Notes under the pieces: generated by a model | The model's database searches: none | What the model was told of the DNA's origin: nothing | What the model saw: the letters and a program-made list of their open reading frames with translations, nothing else | Part shown: piece by piece, positions 41,837 to 52,560 of the stretch | Position numbering within the stretch: position 1 is the stretch's first letter | Layout of the letters: every line of letters begins with the position of its first letter | Program-made: the position numbers and the translations under genes | From: Bufo bufo | Lineage: Eukaryota > Chordata > Amphibia > Anura > Bufonidae | DNA: 64,000 nt | NCBI RefSeq assembly: GCF_905171765.1 | Contig: NC_053392.1 | Coordinates: 504,476,556-504,540,555, forward strand | Direction of reading: 5' to 3'

Positions 41837-43826
41837 GGCCTCATGCACACGACCGTTGTGTGCATTCGTGGGCGTTGTGCCGTTTTCCGTTTTTTTTCAC
41901 GAACCCATTGACTTTCAATGGGTCCGTGGAAAAATCGGAAAATGCACCGTTTTGCAGCCGCATCCGTGATCCGTGTTAACTGTCCGTCAAAAAAATAGGA
42001 CCTGTCCTATTTTTTTGACGGACAACGGTTCACGGACCCATTCAAGTCAATGGATCCGTGAAAGAACACGGATGCACACAAGATTGGCATCCGCGTCCTT
42101 GATCCGTGGCCATAGGTTACTTTCATACAGACAGATCCGAAGATCCGTCTGTATGGAAGCTTTTTCAGAGCTGAGTTTTCACTTAGAATATACTGTCGGA
42201 TTTGAGTTTTCACTAACACAGAGGCGTTCCCATAGTGATGGGGACGCTTCTAGTTAGAATATACTGAGAACTGTGTACATGACTGCTGCCTGGCAGCACC
42301 CGATCTCTTACAGGGGGCTGTGATCCGCACAATTAACCCCTCAGGTGCTGCACCTGAAGGGGTTATTTGTGCATATCATAGCCCCCTATAAGAGATCAGG
42401 GGCTGCCAAGCAGCAGGGGGCAGACCCCCCTCCCTCCCCAGTTTTAATTTCATTGGTGGCCAGTGCGGCCCCCCTCCCTCCCTCTATTGTATTATTTTCA
42501 TTGGTGGCACAGTGTGCGGCCCCCCCTCCCTCTATTGTATTATTTTCATTGGTGGCACAGTGTGCGGCCCCCCCCTTCCTCCCTCTATTGTATTATCATT
42601 GGTGGCCAGTGTGCGCGCCCCCCGGCCCCCCCTCTATTGTATTAATATAATTGGTGGCCAGTGTGCGGCCTCCCCTCTTCCCCCCAACCCGATCATTGGT
42701 GGCAGCGGAGAGTTAGAAGCATCATACTTACCTGCTGCAATGTCTGTGACCGGCCGGGAGCTCCTCCTGCTGGTAAGTGACAGGTCTGTGCGGCGCATTG
42801 CTTAATGATCTGTCACTTACCAGTAGGAGGAGCTCCCGGCCGGTCACAGACATCGCAGCAGGTAAGTATGATGCTTCTAACTTTCCGCTGCCACCAATGA
42901 TCGGGTTGGGGGGGGGAGGGGAGGCCGCACACTGGCCACCAAAATAGAGGGGGGGGCGCACACTGGCCACCAATGATAATACAATAGAGGAAGGGAGGAA
43001 GGGGCGCGCACTGTGCCACCAATGAAAATAATACAATAGAGGGAGGGGGGGCCGCACACTGTGCCACCAATGAAAATAATACAATAGAGGGAGGGGGGCG
43101 GTGGGGCCGCACACTGTGCCACCAATGAAAATAATACAATAGAGGGGGGGCCGCACTGGCCACCAATGAAATTAAAACTGGGGAGGGAGGGGGGTCTGCT
43201 GCCTGGCAGCACCCGATCTCTTATAGGGGGCTATGATATGCACAATTAACCCCTTCAGGTGCAGCACCTGAGGGGTTAATTGTGCGGATCACAGCCCCCT
43301 GTAAGAGATCGGGTGCTGCCAGGGGGCAGTCATGTACACAGTTCTCAGTATATTCTAACTTGAAGCGTCCCCATCACCATGGGAACGCCTCTGTGTTAGA
43401 ATATACTATCGGATCTGAGTTTCACGATCTAACTCAAATCCGATGGTATATTCTAACATAGAGGCGTTCCCATGGTGATGGGGACACTTCAAGTTAAAAT
43501 ATACCATCGGATTGGAGAAAACTCAGATCCTATGGTATATTAACTCCTGACTTTACATTGAAAGTCAATGGAAGACGGATCCGTTTGAAATTGCACCATA
43601 TTGTGTCAACGTCAAACGGATCCGTCCCCATTGACTTGCATTGTAATTCAGGACGGATCCGTTTGGCTCCGCACGGCCAGGCGGACACCAAAACGACTTT
43701 TTTTTCATGTCCGTGGATCCTCCAAAAATCAAGGAAGACCCACGGATGAAAAAACGGTCACGGATCACGGACCAACGGAACCCTGTTTTGCGGACCGTGA
43801 AAAAATACAATCGTGTGCATGAGGCC
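41837..43826. mobile_element. Harbinger-like MITE carrying a large inverted repeat
   Basis: GGCCTCATGCACACGA at the left (after TTA) and TCGTGTGCATGAGGCC at the right (before TCA) are exact inverses. Inside are a second Harbinger-like start (GGTTACTTTCATACAGACAG, about 42115) and the 1.2-kb inverted repeat at 42200-43430. Confidence 0.75.
42200..43430. repeat. 1.2-kb inverted repeat with internal minisatellite
   Basis: The arms of about 560-600 bp meet near 42812. Both carry CAGCACCCGATCTCTTA, the GGTGCTGCACCTGA palindrome and 4-5 copies of a ~46-bp unit (CATTGGTGGCACAGTGTGCG then a C-rich tract then CTCTATTGTATTATT). The proline/cysteine-rich ORFs of both strands are repeat shadows. Confidence 0.85.
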
Positions 43827-43829
43827 TCA

Positions 43830-44248
43830 GGCCGAGTTCACACAACGTATGGCTTTGGCTTTTTCAGTGTTTTGCGATCTGTTTTTCACGGATCCGTTCC
43901 ATTTTTTGTTTCTGTTCCGTTTTTCCGTATAGCATATACAGTAATTGCATAGAAAAAATTGGGCTGGGCATAACATTTTCAATAGATGGTTCCGCAAAAA
44001 CGGAACGGATACACAAGACATACGGCTGCATTTCCGTATTTGTTCCGTTTTTTTGCGGACCCCTTGACTTGAATGGAGCCACGGAACGTAATTTGCGGAC
44101 AATAATAGGACATGTTCTATCTTGGAACAGAAGTACGGAATCGGAATTCAGTTTTTTTTTGCAGAACCATTGAAATGAATGGTTCCGTATACGGAACGCA
44201 AAAAAACGGCCCGTAAACGAAAAAAAAAACGGTCGTGTGAAAGAGGCC
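43830..44248. mobile_element. Harbinger-like MITE
   Basis: It starts GGCCGAGTTCACACAACG after TCA and ends CGTGTGAAAGAGGCC before TTA (44249-44251). It shares TTCCGTATAGCATATACAGT with 12944-13344. Confidence 0.75.
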
Positions 44249-44251
44249 TTA

Positions 44252-44556
44252 GGGCTCATGCACACGGCCATATGTATTTTGCGGTCCGCAAAAAATACAG
44301 ATGACGTCCATGTGCATTCCGTATTTTGCGGAATAGAACAGCTGGCCCCTAATAGAACAGTCCTATCCTTGTCTGTAATGCGGACAATAATAGGACATGT
44401 TCTATTCTTTTTAGAACGGACATACGGAAACGGAATGCACATGGAATAACTTTAGTTTTTTTGGTGGACCCATTGAAATGCATGGTTCCGCATACGCTTC
44501 GCAAAAAAAAAAACAGAACGGACATGGAAAGAAAATACGTTAGTGTGCATGATCCC
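44252..44556. mobile_element. Harbinger-like MITE, adjacent to the previous one
   Basis: GGGCTCATGCACACGG ... AGTGTGCATGATCCC has TTA on both sides (44249-44251 and 44557-44559). It is immediately followed by the start of a further copy (GGGTCCATTCACACATCCGC, 44560 to about 44645). Confidence 0.8.
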
Positions 44557-44718
44557 TTAGGGTCCATTCACACATCCGCAAAATGGGTCCGCATCCGTTC
44601 CGCAATTTTGATACGGAATGAGTGCCTGATACGGACGTTAGTAAGTGAAGATTAATGGATTGTATTGAAGATTATTATAGTTAAACAATGCCCACAGTTA
44701 TAGATAGGATTACTACAG

Positions 44719-44767
44719 TGAGCGGGGCCCGGTGCAATAGAATACAGTGACTGCACCGGGCCCCGCT
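44719..44767. repeat. Short GC-rich palindrome
   Basis: AGCGGGGCCCGGTGCA and TGCACCGGGCCCCGCT are exact inverses around an AT-rich loop. Confidence 0.85.
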
Positions 44768-44892
44768 GACATTACAAAACTAGATGCCGGCCCCCACCCC
44801 CTGTATTGGGGGTCATTCACTACACAGGGGCACTGTTAGGGGGGGGGGGGGGGGGGGGTCTGTGAATGACACATAGCATAAGATGCTATATC

Positions 44893-45130
44893 TGTCATCC
44901 ACAAATGCCCCCATAACAGTGCCATCCACAGATGCCCCCATAACAGTGCCATCCACAGATGCCCCCATAACAGTGCCATCCACAGATGCCCCCATAACAG
45001 TGCCATCCACAGATGCCCCCATAACAGTGCCATCCACAGATGCCCCCATAACAGTGTCATCCACATATCCCCCATAACAGTGTCATCCACATATCCCCCA
45101 TAACAGTGTCAGCCCCAGATCCCCCCCATA
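44893..45130. repeat. 27-bp minisatellite, about 8 copies
   Basis: The unit CCCCCATAACAGTGCCATCC plus ACAGATG is invariant in the first copies and diverges to the right. Open frames on both strands are artefacts of a unit length divisible by 3. Confidence 0.9.
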
Positions 45131-45344
45131 AGTGTCAGCCACAGATCACCATTAGTTCAAAACCCACCAAAAGCACACCTTTTGGTTCAAAATATTTTTT
45201 TTAGTTTTTTTCTCCTCAAAAACCTAGGTGCATCTTATGGGCCGGTGCGTCTTATAGGGCGAAAAATACGGATTGCTATGAATGTCCAGTCATTTGCCAA
45301 AGTCCGCCATCACCTTCCAGAACCACCCAGAAATATAAATTGTC

Positions 45345-45840
45345 AAAGGGAGTCTGTCACGGCTTGTAACCCATGGCAATGCTATCTAGTTCTGTGTAAC
45401 ATGACTAAAACAATACCTTTGTCTGGGTTATTGATCTTTCAGAACACCAGAAAATGAACTTTGTTTGGTATGCAAATGAGGTCCAAAATGCCTGGCGGAG
45501 CATCACCCCTTCTCTTGTTCCCAGTACCTCCCCTGGAGCCTTCCAGTCTGGTCCCTCCTCTGTGACGTGCCTTGAACTCTGCCGATATCTATATAGCATT
45601 CAATGCACAGTGCCATACATTGTATAGTGGCTGTGCTTGGTATTGCAGTTCAGCCCCATTCACTTGAATGGGACTTAACTGCAAATAGGACCAATAAATG
45701 TGAGGTCACCGGCCTAGGAAGCGCTGAGGCTTCTTTAAACAGTTGATGGTCAGGGGTGCAGCTAGTCAGACCCCTACCGGTCAAATATTGATGACCTATC
45801 CTGAGGATAGGCCTTCAGTATTGAATTCCTGGAAAACCCC
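45345..45840. repeat. Fragments of T2-like elements
   Basis: It starts AAAGGGAGTCTGTCACGGCT and later carries TTGTATAGTGGCTGTGCTTG, GATGACCTATCCTGAGGATA and GGAAAACCCCATTAA, all found in other T2-like copies. Complete boundaries are not readable. Confidence 0.5.
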
Positions 45841-45841
45841 A

Positions 45842-46325
45842 TTAAAGAGGACCTTTCACTGGTCGTGACATTACCATATAAATACCTGACTGTGTAGGGC
45901 GGCATACTTATGGTATGTGATATCGCTGTTTTTTTATTTCTATGCGCTGCTCTGAGCCCTCCACCCTGTATGTAAATCTATACCATCGGTGCAGGGAGGA
46001 GGAGACGGTGCTGTTTCTCAATGGGCGTCACAGCCAGGGAGAAAAAATTGTTCACCTTCTGCTTGACTGTGACGCCCTCCGCTGCGATTGGGCAGCTCAC
46101 AGTCAGGGAGAAGGAGACGCCCCTTAGAAACACGGCCGTCTCCTCCTCCCTGTAACGATGGTATGGATTAGCATACAGGGCAGGAAACCGGAACGGGGGG
46201 CACAGCGGCCCAAACGGAGCAGCGCATATTTAAAAAAAAAAGGAGCGATATCGCATGCCATCTGTATGCCCTACACAGCCAGGTATTTATATGGTAATGT
46301 CAGGACCGGTGGAAGGTCCTCTTTA
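45842..46325. mobile_element. T2-like MITE
   Basis: TTAAAGAGGACCTTTCACTGG (minus its last base for the arm) mirrors CCGGTGGAAGGTCCTCTTTA. The arms include CCATATAAATACCTG and its inverse. Its right terminus abuts the next Harbinger-like element. Confidence 0.8.
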
Positions 46326-46514
46326 GGCCTCGTGCACACGACCGTTTTTCAGGTCCACATCCGAGCCACAGTTTTTGCGGCTCGGATGCGGACCCATTCA
46401 CTTCAATGGGGCTGCAAAAGATGCGGACAGCACTCTGTCCGCATCCTTTGCTCCGTTCCGTGGCCCCGCAAAAAAAATATAGCACGTTTTATTCTTGTCC
46501 GGTTTGCAGACAAG

Positions 46515-48310
46515 CAGGGCCGGCCTTAGGTGTTCAGGCGCTCTGTGCGAGCTAACCTTGTGGCGCCCCCCCCCCCCCCCCCTCCTTACACCTGGTCGCA
46601 TAAATAAATACAGATAACACAGACAGTGATGGCTCTCTGATTTCTGAAAATGTAGCAGTGTTACCTGCAGTCCTATGTAAAACCACAGATAACACTAGTG
46701 CTGATAATGTGGTAGTGTTACCTTCGTCCTTAGTGTGCCTTCCTGTGTCTATCAGACGGACTCCCTGCTGGCGGCGCTGCCTCCTCTTCCTTCTTCCTCC
46801 GCAGAGAACGTCCTGATGCAGCTGCGTCAAGACATAGGAACACTGTGGGCATGGTGATGGTGACACACAGGAAGAGACGGACACACACATACATACAATA
46901 AATATGATCACATCACAGTTCCTGCCTGTCTGCTTTGGTATAGCTGGGCTATGCCAGGCTTTAGCAGAGTGGACACAGGACAGTGGACACAGGGCACGAT
47001 ATGTATGCAAGCACAGCTGAGCGAGTGCAGGGCAAGGGCCCGCATACACATTGCTCCTCCTGCCTGTCATACCCCCCACACCGGGCATTTTGGGGGGCAT
47101 TAGGAGTTGGATGATGCGGAGTGTGCACATAGCCACCAATCATATCCCCCACTCCTAAAGGTAACTGATGTGCTGGGGGAGAGGAATATGATTGGTGGCT
47201 ATGTGTTGTGCACACTCAACATCAGCAGCAAGGAGTTAAAGTCCAACCCTTAATGGCCCCCAAAATCTCTGGGGGGTTTGATGTAGTAGCAGGAAAGCAC
47301 GCTGTCCCCCTGTTCTCTATGAGCCTCCCCCATTGCACACTTCTCCCACTCCATGGGCCAGTGGGCTGGCAGCAGCACATCCCCCCCCCCCCCCCCCCCA
47401 GTCACCATGACACGTTTCTCCCCTCCAGATGGGTAGCATCAGCACATCTCTGTCCCCCCTACCCCATGGCACATTTCTCCCCTCCAGATGGGCACTGCAG
47501 CATCAGCACATCTCTGTCCCCCAGCCCCCATGGCACATCTCTGCCAGCCCCCATGGCACATTTCTCCAGCCCCCCAGGCACATTTCTCCAGCCCCCCAGG
47601 CACATTTCTCCCCAGCCCCCCAGGCACATTTCTCCCCAGCCCCCCAGGCACATTTCTCCCCAGCCCCCCAGGCACATTTCTCCCCAGCCCCCCAGGCACA
47701 TTTCTCCCCAGCCCCCCAGGCACATTTCTCCCCAGCCCCCCAGGCACATTTCTCCCCAGCCCCCCAGGCACATTTCTCCCCCAGCCCCCCAGGCACATTT
47801 CTCCCCCAGCCCCCCAGGCACATTTCTCCACAGCCCCCCAGGCACATTTCTCCCCAGCCCCCCAGGCACATTTCTCCAAATACCTACTTGGTCTTTTGTG
47901 TAGACTGTAGTGCTGCCGCGTGGGCCTTCCTTGCTGTGGCTGCTGGCTGGCGCTCGGGAGCGCTCAGTCTTCTCTCTGGGGGCGGAGCTCAGTGGCAACG
48001 TCAAAAGGGAAGACGTGCCTGTGCGGCAGCTATGCTCCAGCAGCCACTGGTCTGCTCTCTTAAAGAGACAGGCATGCCAGGCAGCAGAGCGGAGCTCAGA
48101 GCGGCCGCGGGCCCCGCCCCCTCCTCACTTCTTCAATTGTCCGGACCGTGCGCTTTGAGCGCTGTTAGTCGGCCGCCCGCAGTCGCAGATTAATTGTGAG
48201 TAAAGACTCCTTTAGACTTAGTTCACGGCGGGCTGTTGGCCGCCCGGCGCCCCTGTTGCTATGGCGCCCTGTGCGGCCGCACAGCCCGCACACCCCAAAG
48301 GCCGGCCCTG
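46515..48310. mobile_element. 1.8-kb non-autonomous hAT element, perfect 8-bp duplication
   Basis: Ends CAGGGCCGGCCTTAGG and AAAGGCCGGCCCTG are inverse. CAGACAAG is duplicated exactly (46507-46514, 48311-48318). The inner rim GGCGCTCTGTGCG / CGCCCTGTGCGGCC also mirrors. It contains a minisatellite and no transposase. Confidence 0.92.
47560..47880. repeat. 24-bp minisatellite, about 13 copies
   Basis: The unit is CCCCAGCCCCCCAGGCACAT plus TTCT. Its length, a multiple of 3, produces several long ORFs on both strands (up to 254 aa) that are not genes. Confidence 0.92.
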
Positions 48311-48638
48311 CAGACAAGAATAGGCATTTCTACAATGGGCCGCCCGTTCTGTTCCGCAAATTGCGGAAGGCACACGGGCGGCTTCCGGTTTTTTGCGGAT
48401 CCGCAAAAAAAAAAAAAACTGAAGTTAATCTGTGTGCATTCCGTTTACGTATTTCCTTTCCGCAAAATAACAGAACATGTCCTATTATTGTCTGCATCAC
48501 TGACAAGGATAGGACTGTTCTATTAGGGGCCAGCTGTTCCGTTCCGCAAAATACGGAATGCACACTGACATCATCCGTATTTTTTGCAGATCCGTGTTTT
48601 GCGGACTGCAAAATACATACTGTCGTGTGCATGAGCCC

Positions 48639-49146
48639 TGCAGTATCTACTGGGATTGATATGAACAAAAGAATGAATTGTACAAAAATCAAAGACTGTC
48701 TCCCCCACCTTAAAATGCCCACACTGGTGACAGTCGCAGTAATCTGCGTGGATCGGGGAACAAACTTTGACTGCAGTGAAATGATGCAACTGTGAACTGT
48801 GTCCAGGAGAGGGCGCTGTCTGAAAGTTTATCATGATATCCCACTATAAATCAGAACATGGTGTCCTCATAGGGAGTACTGTTTCACAGCCAATCATTAT
48901 GGCATGTTTGATTTGCAGTCTGCTGAATTATGCAGAACTAGAGCGAACAGTGAGTGAATTTTGGAAGTTGTCACAGCCGCTGTCCATTACGTCGTAGAGA
49001 GGGGACTCCCTATACAAGGCAAAACGGAGAGCTGCTCATATATAGCTATACTGTATATGAGTGGCTCCCAGCACATTGTTCCAGTATTTTCTGAGATCTT
49101 TATACTGATGACCTATTCTCTAGATAGGTGATCAATATAAAGGTAA
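48639..49146. other. 5' flank spacer
   Basis: No gene or complete element is seen. A short self-complementary CATATATAGCTATACTGTATATG lies near 49037-49060 (in segments) and a T2-like rim fragment near 49090-49145. Confidence 0.4.
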
Positions 49147-49636
49147 GACCCCATTCACATGACCGCAGTTTCAGTCCACTTTTTTTGCGGATCGGATGAG
49201 GACCCATTAGTTTCAATGGGGCTGCAAAAGATGCTGTCCGCATCCGCGTGTCCGTTCCACAGCCGCACAAAAAAGATAGTCCTATTCTTGACCTTTTTGC
49301 GAATAGGCATTGTTACAATGGGTCCTCAAAAAAAAAAAAAAAAACTGACCCAACGTGGATGTCACATCCATGTTGGGTCATCCGTATTTTTTGCAGATCT
49401 GTGTTTTGCGGACCGCAAAAATATATGCGATCGTGTGAATGCACCCTTTGCAGCCTTTGCCTCCATTTGCATTCACACGACTGTGTGTATTTTGTGGTCA
49501 CTAAAACATGTTCTATTTTTTTTCCGGAGCTACGGATCAGACATACGCATTTTATGTGGACACATTGAAATGAATGGGTCTACATCTGATCCCCCAAAAA
49601 ATGTCGACCCAAAAATACGGTCGTGTGAATGGGGTC
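49147..49636. mobile_element. Harbinger-like MITE abutting the Ngaro element
   Basis: GACCCCATTCACATGACCGC after TAA, and CGTGTGAATGGGGTC before TAT, are inverse ends. Sister sequences occur at 46326 and 58569. The Ngaro 3' end begins 3 bp further on. Confidence 0.75.
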
Positions 49637-49639
49637 TAT

Positions 49640-49738
49640 ACTTGTGCTAGGATCGGCTGAGTGAGAACTACCTAACTGTACCTACCTGAAGCAGTAGAGT
49701 TGTGCCGGAACTGCTGTATTGAGGGTAGCCTGAAGGGG
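49640..49738 (-). repeat. Ngaro 3' terminal repeat B2
   Basis: This is the terminal copy of the 99-bp repeat. A unique 48-bp spacer (49739-49786, with a G-run) separates it from A2. Confidence 0.9.
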
Positions 49739-49786
49739 GCTACCCCAGTGTGGATTGTGTGTGGAAAGGGGGGGGGGTTGGGTGGG

Positions 49787-49898
49787 CAGACGTGCCGGCG
49801 ATCGTGCAGCAGGTAACGACTGCTGCCTTTTAAACCTATGTGGCCCCGCCTCCCCCAGCACAAACACAGCAATGTAATACCATTGCTTAACACTTGTG
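49787..49898 (-). repeat. Ngaro internal repeat A2, joined to B1
   Basis: This is the second copy of the 55415-55523 repeat. It meets the 49892-49990 repeat at AACACTTGTGCT, with ACTT shared at the junction, the expected recombination junction in Ngaro elements. Confidence 0.9.
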
Positions 49899-49990
49899 CT
49901 TGGATCGGCTGAGTGAGAACTACCTAACTGTACCTACCTGAAGCAGTAGAGTTGTGCCCGAACTGCTGTATTGAGGGTAACCTGAAGGGG
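49892..49990 (-). repeat. Ngaro internal repeat B1
   Basis: ACTTGTGCTTGGATCGGCTG to GGGTAACCTGAAGGGG matches 49640-49738 with about three substitutions in 99 bp. Confidence 0.9.
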
Positions 49991-50045
49991 CCAAAAACCA
50001 CACGGATGCAGGGAAGGTATGAATCTGTGTATTCTGTGTGATATT

Positions 50046-51020
50046 TTACAACAGCAACTGATTGAATGCAAGTGACATTTCCTGTTGAGGGTCAGGAACA
50101 TAACGAGCGTAACATGCAGATTTCCATCTGCCCAATTTCTGGATGACATGGGCTGGTACATTATTTTTGGAGGCTGCGGAGGCGGCACCTATACGAAATG
50201 AATGCCCTGTTATTGCTAATGGGTTGACCCCTGGAGAGGAGACTAGTGAGGAAAGTCTGAATGTTCAAGGGAAACCCATCCAATTGGAACAGGGGGGACT
50301 CCGCGGGCACGTTCCCGGTGTACTGCAACCACTCGCGTAGGACTGTCACTGGGCACCATTTGTTGTTGGTGACAAAGTACCTAACCTGCACGGATTCCCC
50401 AGGTCGGCCCGTCTTGCTGGAGTCCAAGCTGAGGATGAGGTGCGTACCGTCCCAAAGCAATTGGTTCCTCCGCAAAAACTTGCTTGATGATTTTGCACAA
50501 GTAAACTCGCCTGGCCTGAGGAACCCGTAGAACGCCAGATACAGTGCCGCCCTGACAAGTGAGCTGATATATTTGCCGAACGGGTCATTGGCCAGTGCGT
50601 CAGAAACGGTCCTAACCATGTTGCCGGTAAAAGGTCGCCTAGTGGGTCTTCTTTTGATGGACTGTTTCTGGATGCCCTTCAACAAGGATTTAATCGGATG
50701 GGCCGTGAATAGTGATGGTTGATCCGGAAACTGTACATACCAATGATGCTGTATGCCAGCGAGGTACAGCTTGATGGTGCTATAGGATAGATTTAGCTGT
50801 GAGTGGCAAAAAGCTGTAAACGGAAGCAGGTATGTGATAGGAGCTTCACCGGCCGGAGGGTATGTGAATTTGAACCTGTTGAACAATCGACAGGCCGTCC
50901 TGTACGCCTTTCGTGTGTTGCTGGACAGAGAATCGGACATGAGGCTTTTAGCCAACTTGAGAAATGGCGCTACTCCATCAATAGCTGGCCATGAGGCGGG
51001 GCTGGTGTTTGGGAGAGATC
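50046..51020 (-). pseudogene. Ngaro tyrosine recombinase, one frame break
   Basis: An ORF from about 50955 (open upstream into the end of the RT-RNase H ORF, so the ORFs overlap) encodes an N-terminal SAM-like domain (SLSSNTRKAYRTACRLFNRF) and the first catalytic region (ALYLAFYGFLRPGEF, with its Arg, then SLDSSKTGRPG, with its Lys). The remaining catalytic motifs, HSFR (H-x-x-R) and the C-terminal tyrosine segment CYARYV, lie in a different phase ending at TAA 50046-50048. The change of phase is near 50231-50246. Tyrosine recombinase is the integration enzyme in DIRS-order elements. Confidence 0.85.
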
Positions 51021-52560
51021 TGCCTCTGGAAAGACCTGAAAGAAGAGGGGAAAGTTAAACCAAGAAAGAGCATCGGCTGCGACATTACGTTGCCCACTTA
51101 TGTGTGTGCAAATTAAATTGAAATTGTTTTGCAGAGCCAGCCACACGAGCTTCCGCACGAACGCCATGATGTCCCTGGAGGCTGACCTCCCCTTCATTAG
51201 GATGTCAGCGAGAGCCTCATTGTCGGTCAGAAACAGGACTGTCTGGTTTCTCCACTGTGCCCCCCATGTGACTGCCGCTGCTACTATGGGATAGATTTCA
51301 AAGAGTGAGGAACTCCTTGAAAACCCTGTTATGCTGGTGATGTCTACTGGCCATGGTTGAGCAAACCAATGAGTGCCATGTATGGCTGCAAAGCCGGCTG
51401 TGGGCGAGGCGTCTGTGTGGACCACTGGGGAACTACTGGATGCCACTGGAATGAACAGGGAAACCCCATTCCACTGGGAGAGGAAGTTGTCCCACATCAG
51501 TAAGTCTGAGATGGCGTTCTGGTCCAGCTGGACTGGGCTGTCCTGGCAGGGTGCTTGTGGGAAGAGTGCCAGGAGCCTTGAGATGAAGGACCTGCCCTGC
51601 GGCATGATTCGCATAGCAAAATTCAACATGCCAAGGAGTGACTGAAGATCTGCCCTGGTAGTCACCCTCACTTGCGCTAGTCTGTGAACGACAGTCTTGA
51701 TTCTGGCCAACTTATCCTGAGGAAGACTGGCCTTCATGTCCACTGTGTTCAAGCGAATGCCTAGAAAGGTGATCTCTGTGCTAGGTCCCTCCACCTTGTG
51801 TGGGGCCAACTGAATTTTGAGGTCTGAAAAAGCCGTGCGCAGGAGCTGTAGATCTTGAGGTTCTTGATCTGGGGATTCTACCAGGAGAAAGTCATCCAGG
51901 TAATGGATGACATGGTTTACCCTGAAGGTGTTAGTCAATACCCAATGCAGCGCGCTGGCCAGCTGGTCGAACAACCAGGGGCTGGACTTTGACCCGAAGG
52001 TCAGTTTGCTGGCGAAGTAATAAGCACCCTGCCATTTCATGCCGTGCCACTGCCATAACTCAGGGTGGATGGGTAGTAACTTGAAGGCATCAGTGATGTC
52101 TGCTTTTGACAGCCAGGTGCCCTTTCCCAATTTGATTATGACCTGTATTGCCTCGTCTATTGATGCATATCTCATGGAGAATTCCTCGGATGGAATCAAT
52201 GAGTTCAAGCTCGGTATGTGTAAAGAATGTGGGGGCGGACAAATCATAGATTAGGCGTTTTTTATTGTTGAACTTCCCGGTCACAATACCTACTGGATTG
52301 ACCCTCCAGCATGCGAAGGGAGGTTGGTTGAACGGCCCTATCAAGTACCCCCGGTCTAGTTCTGTGTGGATAAACTGAGTTACCGCCTCTGGGTCTCTGG
52401 CTGCAGACTGCAAATTATCGCATTCGAATGTGGTTTGTGGGAGAGGGAGAAGCCCCGTGTGGTAAGCGTGGATCAAGCCGTGGATGACGAACTGCACCCA
52501 GCCCGGGTGTGGATGCTCAGCCAAGAATAATGCAAGCAGATCCATGTCAACCACGCTTAG
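50970..52560 (-). pseudogene. Ngaro reverse transcriptase-RNase H, one frame break
   Basis: The first part (52560 to about 52235) is in the gag phase and carries EHPHPGWVQFV and RLIYDLSAP. The rest, to a stop at 50970-50972, is in another phase and holds RT motifs (LSKADITDAFKLLPIHP, FGSKSSPWLFDQL, YLDDFLLV near 51890) and RNase H motifs (HTDAS, LFEIYPI, LTDNEALADI, NVAADALSW). The frame changes by one nucleotide at a C run (minus strand) at 52231-52235. All expected catalytic acidic residues are visible. The break means no continuous product unless it is a sequencing error or a frameshift site. Confidence 0.85.

Larger units (their letters stand above)
46326..48638. mobile_element. Harbinger-like MITE interrupted by a hAT element
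   Basis: The left end GGCCTCGTGCACACGACCG follows TTA, and the right end TGTCGTGTGCATGAGCCC precedes TGC, so the 3-bp duplication is not conserved. The two halves (46326-46514 and 48311-48638) join within AGACAAGAATAGGCATTTCT, a stretch intact in sister copies. Confidence 0.7.

Noticed and set aside
42728..43212. Proline/cysteine-rich ORFs of 111-142 aa
   Set aside because: They lie in the arms of the 1.2-kb inverted repeat, and mirror copies appear on the other strand.
46552..47139. 195-aa ORF on the minus strand inside the hAT element
   Set aside because: No transposase motif (BED finger, DDE or hAT C-terminal domain) is recognisable, and it starts in low-complexity C-rich sequence.
47429..48193. 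254-aa open frame on the plus strand
   Set aside because: It is made almost entirely of the 24-bp minisatellite and the hAT element end. Equivalent ORFs exist in other frames and on the other strand.
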